A DNA stretch of 64,000 nt from Gambelia wislizenii (taxonomy: Eukaryota > Chordata > Lepidosauria > Squamata > Crotaphytidae), in the NCBI GenBank assembly GCA_030847615.1, contig JAUMIR010000004.1:229256501-229320500 (forward strand), written 5' to 3'. The translations under genes were made by a program, and so were the position numbers. Position 1 is the stretch's first letter; each line of letters opens with the position of its first letter. The notes beneath the pieces are model-generated. The model was given only the letters and a program-made list of their open reading frames with translations. It was not told the origin of the DNA and did not search any database. Shown here piece by piece: positions 61,301 through 64,000 of the stretch.

Positions 61301-63644
61301 GAACTGCAGTTCCTGGACTTTGTAGGAATCATGGGAATGTTTTCCAATGTGAGGTTACCCAAGATCAATGGCTGGGATCTTTGAAAAGAATCGAACAGCA
61401 GGTCTGATGGGGAGCAGCTACCAGTTAATGCTGACGGTGCTCGGCTAGATTGACAAATAGGGTGACCTGGTGAAAAACAACTTCTTACACTTCTACAATT
61501 CCTCTGTGATTAGTGGAATTATTAAATCAATTCAAAATTACAAGTACAATTACTTCTGAGAAGACACACCTAAGTTTGTACTGTGTTTCTGTGGCACAGA
61601 TGTGCCCTTTGACATATCTAAAATCTATGTGATCTCAAATATTGCACCTTTCCAGAGCCACAAAATGGGACCCATTTTCAATTATTCAGACTCCTGCTTT
61701 TTATGAGATTATTTTCAAAGGGTCTGTTTTATGCAAGCTATATTTTCCATGCAATCCCCACTGAATGGGTTTGGTTTGATGGAAGTAAAGCTTAAGAATT
61801 TGTGGAGTCTAGGATTTCTAATCCTTCATTTATCACAGTCCATTTCTTACTCCTTAAAGAACAACAGAACTGAATGAACACAGTATTTCATGTGTTTTAA
61901 CAAATGTTCTGCTGGGGGCAGGGGGAGAGACCTGTGCAGTGTTTCATTTCTCCATGAACAGGACTGAGAGCCTCTCCAGACCAAAAAGAAGTATCTGAAA
62001 GTCTGTTTCGGTGGGGGGGTTGGAGATTTATACGATGTTTTCCCCATCCTGAAGTATTCCCAGGGAACTCCTCACATTATCAAAGACTTTTCATTTCCAA
62101 TCCCCAGGTCAGTATTTGTGCCCCTCCATGGCTGTCTGTTTGTGGTACACCAGAACTAGCTAAGATGGCCACCACCAAGAAGCATAGAATTTTTTTTTCA
62201 GGACCCAGATTCAACAGAGATCAAATGAGGTAAATAGGAATGCTTAGCAACAAAAGAAAATGATCCTAATGCTTAACTAGCGCAATATTGCTAAACGCTT
62301 TAACACTTTGACTATAACCCCTGAATAATAATTTAAAAGGGCTCAGTGGAAATTGGTGAAAGTCAATTTCTGAAACATTGCCTAAGTCTAGATATGACAT
62401 GTGATCCATGGGAGAGGGAGGAGGAAGAACCCAAGGGAGTGGGGAGTGAGGGAAACCAGGCATAGTTCAAGAAAGATTTTGGACGCAAAACCATGAATAT
62501 TCAGGTAAAATCAAAACAAAAAGAACTGGCAAGTCTTGATACTTCCAGGGACTGTTTTCCTTTCTGGATAAGCCCTTAGTTAATAAATTCACATAGGGGT
62601 AGTCCAGAGGGTGGGGGGGAAAACCCCTCTTAGAATCCATAGGAAACCCATGTGTCCAAATAGGATCCCCAGTGATCCATTGTTTTTTGAGAGAGGGGGA
62701 GCAAAAGTCAGGGAAAGTTCACAGCAAAAGCCTCTGGGACTTTTCCCAAGTTTTTAAAAAACCCTGACAGAAATGTGCACCTTCGCTTGTTAGGACAACC
62801 TAATCACACTGCATCGCATTGCTGAAGAGGACAGTTGATTGGTTGGACATGAGCAGGGGGCAGAGCTTGCTAAGAAGTCAGATCCCAGAACTGCCATGTT
62901 GAATTGTCGCTGTAGCAATTGTGAGCTCATGTGATGAAACGGCCCTTCTTTCCTTCTTTTTTGCGTTATTTCAGCAGAAGATCACTTTTCCGCACCTTGG
63001 AATTAGTTTTTTTTTTTTTAATACTGTTTGCCAGGGGCGATTTGGGGAGTACAAAACCAGGAGTAGTTCACTTGCACCTGCCATATTGATTTGCTGGCAT
63101 GCCTCTGTGTTAACAGTAAACATGGACAGCTTCACACACAAGCGACCTTGCCAAAAAATCATTGAGACAGATGACAGCTGCTGCAAATCGGTGTATGTAC
63201 ACACCAATCTACATTTTGTTCCCTCGTCTAGACCGGCCCTTAGTCTAATTACACAAGAGACTCATGATAACATACTCAGAATCTCCACAATAAACCAGTA
63301 AGCCTGGAATCTGGCAAAACTAGTGATGACTTCTTTCTCTCCCAATTATTTGAAAGTAGCAGAGCAAAAGAAATATTAAAGGAGAACGGATGTTATGCAG
63401 GCCAACTTAATTTGATTTAATTTTTATTTTGCAAAATAAGGGTAACAAAATCCTAGCTATAAAAAGTTGACTTAAAACCTTTGCAAATCCTGTATAAACC
63501 ATCTACTTTTCCCCAAAGGCTGCCAGTATTTATTTATAGAACTTTACATAGGAGATTGGATAGAAAATGGAAATGCCATCTTTCTTACCATCATGTACCT
63601 GGAAAGCAAGAGTTGTGATCTTCTGTGTTATAATCATCAAGGGT
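40415..63644 (-). CDS. MBOAT1: MBOAT1, lysophospholipid acyltransferase 1 (3' nine exons; 5' part beyond window)
   Basis: MBOAT1 is a multi-pass ER protein that transfers an acyl group (preferably oleoyl) from acyl-CoA to lysophosphatidylethanolamine and lysophosphatidylserine (Lands cycle; family knowledge). Nine exons (63589-63644, 60061-60115, 56631-56814, 55330-55522, 48642-48745, 48001-48065, 44956-45088, 41529-41680, 40415-40553) join in one frame of 1081 nt. All internal junctions are GT-AG and every phase fits. The family's two key residues are present: the Asn in NWNIQT and the His in SAIWHGVYPGYY. Blocks HVQMKLLEV, LTKSFPVT, QASKPKYYFAWTL and GFSGVDEKGNF fit MBOAT1 better than MBOAT2. 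The C-terminus ends RKQI, a KKXX-like ER-retrieval pattern. No frameshift or in-frame stop occurs, so the gene looks functional. The first exons, with the start codon, lie to the right of the window. Confidence 0.95.
41529..41680 (-). CDS. MBOAT1: MBOAT1 exon h
   Basis: 152 nt encoding VRNNCRHFFISPEPLKMSYD, IATWLVTQLSVCYTVAPFVL and LAVEPTVKLY, then two bases. The acceptor is TTTTTAAG. The donor is AA|GTAGGT; using the alternative GTAATT four bases on would add an in-frame TAG. Confidence 0.92.
42197..42715 (-). mobile_element. Solo LTR (519 bp)
   Basis: Begins TG and ends CA, and is flanked by a perfect 5-bp duplication ATCTG (42192-42196 and 42716-42720). On the minus strand it runs TGTCAGGAAATGACATGG, then a TATA-like CTGCCTATAAAAAGG, then GATTAAAGCCC as a possible poly-A signal. 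No internal region or second LTR. Gypsy or endogenous retrovirus origin cannot be decided from the LTR alone. Confidence 0.75.
42755..43030. mobile_element. Old SINE- or LINE-derived repeat in MBOAT1 intron
   Basis: TTTAGGTATTTATACCCTGC, TCTTCAGACACAAAGGC and the closing AACCACTGCATCACCAGGGC form a pattern I recognise as a common interspersed repeat, but I cannot name the family. Confidence 0.4.
43031..44521 (-). other. MBOAT1 intron sequence, nothing further seen
   Basis: Lies between exons g and h. No additional exon of MBOAT1 is needed, because exons g and h join in phase. Confidence 0.5.
44522..44756 (-). mobile_element. Tigger/pogo-like MITE, family T1
   Basis: TA flanks. Starts CAGTTGGCCCTCTGTATCAC and ends, on the minus strand, CAGTGGGCTCCTCAGTATCC. 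Shares AAAAGCAAACCTTGCTGTTC with the copy at 39255 in reverse. Confidence 0.8.
44956..45088 (-). CDS. MBOAT1: MBOAT1 exon g (contains the catalytic His)
   Basis: 133 nt encoding VCYDRAPQYRTALTFLLSAI, WHGVYPGYYFTFITGIFVTL and AARA. The His in WHGVYPGYY is the invariant catalytic histidine of MBOAT enzymes. The acceptor is CTCTACCCAG. The donor is GTAGGT, directly after the GCA codon, chosen because it joins the next exon's GTA AGG AAC in frame. Confidence 0.95.
45816..46142. mobile_element. Tigger-like MITE, family T3 (327 bp)
   Basis: TA on both sides. The ends are CAGGTTGGGTTGCCCTTATC and, on the minus strand, CAGGGTGAGCCTTATCCGAC. The body (GGTCCCAAGCATG, TTCCAAAATCCG, GTATATGAAACATACATG) is very like a MITE I know from mammalian genomes. 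Confidence 0.75.
46198..47355 (+). mobile_element. CR1 LINE, RT palm to 3' end
   Basis: Starts inside RT at FSKAFDKVPHD-like sequence (46215-46250). ORF 46310-47260 (316 codons) then carries GFILGPVLFNIFINDLDEGI, the catalytic KFADDTKLGG, MKFNTEKCKVLHLG and the CR1 C-terminus ([20 protein letters not shown]). A frameshift lies near 46310-46390. The 3' tail is GGTCTCTTCCAATTCTACAA with ATTCTATGA repeats. It is antisense to MBOAT1, in the intron between exons f and g. Confidence 0.92.
47356..48000 (-). other. MBOAT1 intron sequence
   Basis: No repeat or exon recognised. Confidence 0.5.
48001..48065 (-). CDS. MBOAT1: MBOAT1 exon f (contains the conserved Asn)
   Basis: 65 nt encoding MATSFKMYIENWNIQTTAWL and K, then two bases of an Arg codon. 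The acceptor is TCTCCTAG and the donor GTAAGAC. NWNIQT holds the family's conserved asparagine. Confidence 0.95.
48642..48745 (-). CDS. MBOAT1: MBOAT1 exon e
   Basis: 104 nt encoding ADAIHNAAGYGFSGVDEKGN, then FHWDLLSNLNIRNIE. The acceptor is TAATTACAG and the donor GTAAGTT. It is too short for its reading frame to stand out by ORF length. Confidence 0.95.
48746..50184 (-). other. MBOAT1 intron sequence
   Basis: No further exon found. GAGGATTCTGGGAGCTGTCA near 49500 is a short hAT-MITE-like scrap. Confidence 0.45.
50185..50305 (+). mobile_element. hAT-like MITE fragment
   Basis: GGGATAGGAAACTTACAGAC, then GTTGCAGCCCGATGTCATTT and GGAAGGCCATCTG, a decayed copy of the common 'lost-fold' MITE type also seen at 10340 and 60555. 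Confidence 0.45.
50960..52540 (+). mobile_element. L1-type LINE, 5' half (ORF1 and endonuclease)
   Basis: From 51035 an ORF1-like protein is readable: a coiled-coil region (LEITGQVNHFKELVEKQFKE), then an IRLRAVPEEP-like RNA-binding start and VRDKTQ block, with several stops. After a MITE insertion the ORF1 end (LRKKDITFYW) leads to ORF2-type endonuclease sequence at 52180-52430: GRCIIVEINWNGKIMHLMGI, CGPSNEK and LLCIGDWNSVVDPNKDKC, where GDWN and its aspartate belong to the APE-type active site. The copy stops at 52540, so RT is absent. It is dead and lies in sense-opposite orientation to MBOAT1. Confidence 0.75.
51655..51981. mobile_element. Tigger-like MITE inserted in the L1
   Basis: TA flanks. 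The ends are CAGTTGCCCCCCCCCCACAT and, on the minus strand, CAGCTGGCCCTCCACATTTG. L1 coding sequence stops at the left border and resumes after the right one. Confidence 0.7.
52543..53811 (-). pseudogene. DIRS-like retrotransposon gag remnant
   Basis: The minus-strand ORF 53811-53587 begins MASSGSFKKCTSCGAKIPGQ, with a cysteine/histidine pattern CTSCGAK...CQLCLGEGH...HCKAF and the basic block VRKNLLSRLKALL. This resembles the N-terminal gag domain of vertebrate DIRS1-type retrotransposons (also captured by LAP2-alpha). Downstream are a basic run (CHKKKKRMK near 53290), a Pro/Ser-rich stretch (53095-52901) and further broken frames. No tyrosine recombinase or RT follows. The family call is from memory of the motif. 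Confidence 0.5.
53812..55258 (-). other. MBOAT1 intron sequence
   Basis: A plus-strand ORF of 110 codons at 54620-54952 has no recognisable domain. Part of 53812-54120 may be the 5' leader of the DIRS-like remnant. Confidence 0.4.
55259..55299 (+). repeat. (TA)n microsatellite
   Basis: About 20 uninterrupted TA units, about 30 bp inside the intron after the donor of exon d. Confidence 0.95.
55330..55522 (-). CDS. MBOAT1: MBOAT1 exon d
   Basis: 193 nt. Encodes GAVLHKLCITLVSLVLFLTL, TKSFPVTSLVDDQFINKSSF and LSRLGFLYVVVQASKPKYYF, then AWTL and the first base of the next codon. Contains two hydrophobic membrane segments and the KPKYYFAWTL signature. The donor GTAAGG is followed about 30 bp on by a long TA repeat. 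Confidence 0.95.
56001..56304. mobile_element. Tigger-like MITE, family T4
   Basis: TA flanks. The ends are CAGGGAATCCCTGCTTATC and, on the minus strand, GGCATCCCTTACTTTTCAGC. Directly abuts the T2 MITE at 56312. Confidence 0.55.
56312..56569 (+). mobile_element. Tigger/pogo-like MITE, family T2
   Basis: TA flanks. CAGGCAGCCCCTGTATCCAC at the left and, on the minus strand, TTGGCTGCCCGTATATCCAC at the right. Shares TTACCATGGATACCAGAAAC and CATACCATAGAGTTGCATTG with 35685. Confidence 0.75.
56631..56814 (-). CDS. MBOAT1: MBOAT1 exon c
   Basis: 184 nt. Encodes TKPSLLEYLSYQLNFLSVLA, GPCSNYKDYVAFIEGRHVQM and KLLEVSWKQRDCDRIPDPSP. The acceptor is GTTTTGACAG and the donor GTAAGTTG. HVQMKLLEV is the block that separates MBOAT1 from MBOAT2. 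A T2 MITE ends about 60 bp beyond the donor. Confidence 0.95.
57320..58378 (+). mobile_element. Harbinger-like non-autonomous element, family H2, complete with LTR insertion
   Basis: Flanked by TAA (57317-57319 and 58379-58381). The ends are CAGGTTGTCTAGACAGTG and, on the minus strand, GAGTTTGTCTAGACGAG. The core GATTGGTCGGACATGTGCAG (57991) and GCCATTTTGGAG is the family signature. A solo LTR (57518-57940) sits inside. Confidence 0.75.
57518..57940 (-). mobile_element. Probable solo LTR inside the H2 element
   Basis: Begins TG and ends CA. On the minus strand: TGTCAGATGGCTAGTGAG, then a CCAAT-containing GC-rich promoter-like part, then GACAATAAACATTC as poly-A signal, ending GTTGGCGTCACA. 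Comparison with the H2 copy at 62596 shows this block as extra. The target duplication is not clean. Confidence 0.55.
58451..59175 (-). other. MBOAT1 intron sequence
   Basis: Nothing further recognised. Confidence 0.45.
59176..59410 (+). mobile_element. tRNA-derived CORE SINE with ACA tail, full length
   Basis: Head GTGTAGTGTAGTGCTTTGAG with B box GGATTTGAATCCC, then CORE-like GGGTGATCTTGGGCAAGTGA. The 3' part is GGTCACCATAAGTCAGAAAC, AACCTGAAGGCACACAACAA. Better preserved than the copy at 13251. Confidence 0.85.
59411..60060 (-). other. MBOAT1 intron sequence
   Basis: Nothing further recognised. Confidence 0.45.
60061..60115 (-). CDS. MBOAT1: MBOAT1 exon b
   Basis: 55 nt encoding GIGKKAEELTEEQNKLAIK. 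The acceptor is TTGCTAG and the donor GTAAGG. It starts and ends in mid-codon, matching both neighbours. The segment is the acidic/basic linker that is variable among MBOAT1/2 proteins. Confidence 0.92.
60555..60645 (+). mobile_element. hAT-like MITE fragment
   Basis: GGCATTTCAGATGTTGGTGA, CCTCCAGTTCCCATCAGCCC, then TAGCCTGGCCCATGGT, one arm of a common palindromic MITE. Confidence 0.5.
60646..62595 (-). other. MBOAT1 intron sequence
   Basis: Contains a CORE-SINE-like 3' tail at about 61195-61270 (AAAGGTGGGGTATAAATTC, AATAAATAAATAC). No exon is seen; exons a and b join in phase. Confidence 0.45.
62596..63239 (+). mobile_element. Harbinger-like non-autonomous element, family H2
   Basis: The right end on the minus strand is GGGCCGGTCTAGACGAGG, followed by TTA. 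The left end GGGGTAGTCCAGAGGG is less certain. The core GATTGGTTGGACATGAGCAG (62837) and GCCATGTTGAATTG carries the family signature, and the 3' part matches 58225-58370. Confidence 0.6.
63589..63644 (-). CDS. MBOAT1: MBOAT1 exon a (first in window)
   Basis: 56 nt encoding PLMIITQKITTLAFQVHD. It starts with the last base of a glycine codon after ATTATAG and ends with the first base of the next glycine codon before GTAAGAAAG. The phase joins the exon at 60115. This is a conserved loop/helix segment just before the catalytic half of the MBOAT fold. Confidence 0.92.
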
Positions 63645-63703
63645 CTATAATATAACGTAGAAAGACAGCGCATGTCATATTTTACATACTACAAGGTTTA
63701 ATT

Positions 63704-63804
63704 CAGAGCTTGGTAAAGTAACTTCTGGGGCTACAACTCTCAGAATCTCCACCTGGGGGATTCTGGGAGTTGCAGTCCAAAAGTCTGTTTTCCAAGCTTG
63801 ACTG
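63704..63804. mobile_element. Short palindromic hAT-like MITE (101 bp)
   Basis: The ends CAGAGCTTGGTAAAGTAACT and, on the minus strand, CAGTCAAGCTTGGAAAACAG enclose a palindrome (CTACAACTCTCAGAATCTCC against GGATTCTGGGAGTTGCAG). Confidence 0.65.
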
Positions 63805-64000
63805 TATTTTTTTTTTTAAAAAAACATATACCGGTACCACTTTGTTTGAACAAGCTGAAAACAACACACATGTCCTCTGCATTAGGTTGGTCAAGATGAG
63901 CTTTGTATTGGGGTGGCTGGTGGGTCTGTTGCCATGGTGGCAGCTAACACACTTTTGCTTTTATCAATACTCCTCCTGTAACTCTCTGAGCTGGACCGTA
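63805..64000 (-). other. MBOAT1 intron, right edge of window
   Basis: No exon found. The upstream MBOAT1 exons must lie beyond 64000. Confidence 0.5.

Noticed and set aside
1..64000. CRISPR arrays, operons, bacterial or phage genes
   Set aside because: No regularly spaced repeats or compact co-directional genes; the split vertebrate gene and LINE/SINE content exclude a prokaryotic source.

Overview
This window is vertebrate nuclear DNA, most likely from a squamate reptile. A lizard is my guess; the species cannot be told from the sequence. The reasons are one split, intron-rich vertebrate gene (MBOAT1), no compact gene order, and a repeat mix of CR1, L2 and L1 LINEs, tRNA-headed SINEs with ACA tails, 5S-rRNA-headed SINEs and many DNA-transposon MITEs (Harbinger-, hAT- and Tigger/pogo-like). 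All family names come from visible motifs, terminal repeats and memory of the families; no database search was run.

Layout. Positions 1-40.4 kb hold no recognisable host gene. They are intergenic DNA downstream of MBOAT1, built largely from nested repeats: a decayed Harbinger-type transposon with both of its genes (1919-3057), six Harbinger-like MITEs of one family (H1), three of the five copies of a second family (H2), two L2 copies, three CR1 copies, one internally deleted L1, two copies of a young zinc-finger-tailed LINE, and several foldback hairpins.

Positions 40.4-63.6 kb hold the 3' part of MBOAT1 on the minus strand. Nine coding exons with canonical GT-AG junctions and fully compatible phases give 1081 nt of open coding sequence ending in TGA at 40417-40415. 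The gene's first exons lie beyond the right edge. The introns contain a CR1, the 5' half of an L1, a DIRS-like gag remnant, two solo LTRs, further H2 elements and several MITEs.

MBOAT1 encodes an ER membrane-bound O-acyltransferase that re-acylates lysophospholipids. It is the only host gene I can support. Many repeats are inserted inside others, and several insertions can be proven from target-site duplications or from an empty-site copy elsewhere in the window, so relative ages can be read directly. The least expected features are the Harbinger-like MITEs whose end hairpins differ in stem sequence but stay self-complementary around a similar ACG-containing loop, the H2 family with a conserved CCAAT/YY1-like core, and the 111-nt near-perfect hairpin at 8294-8404.
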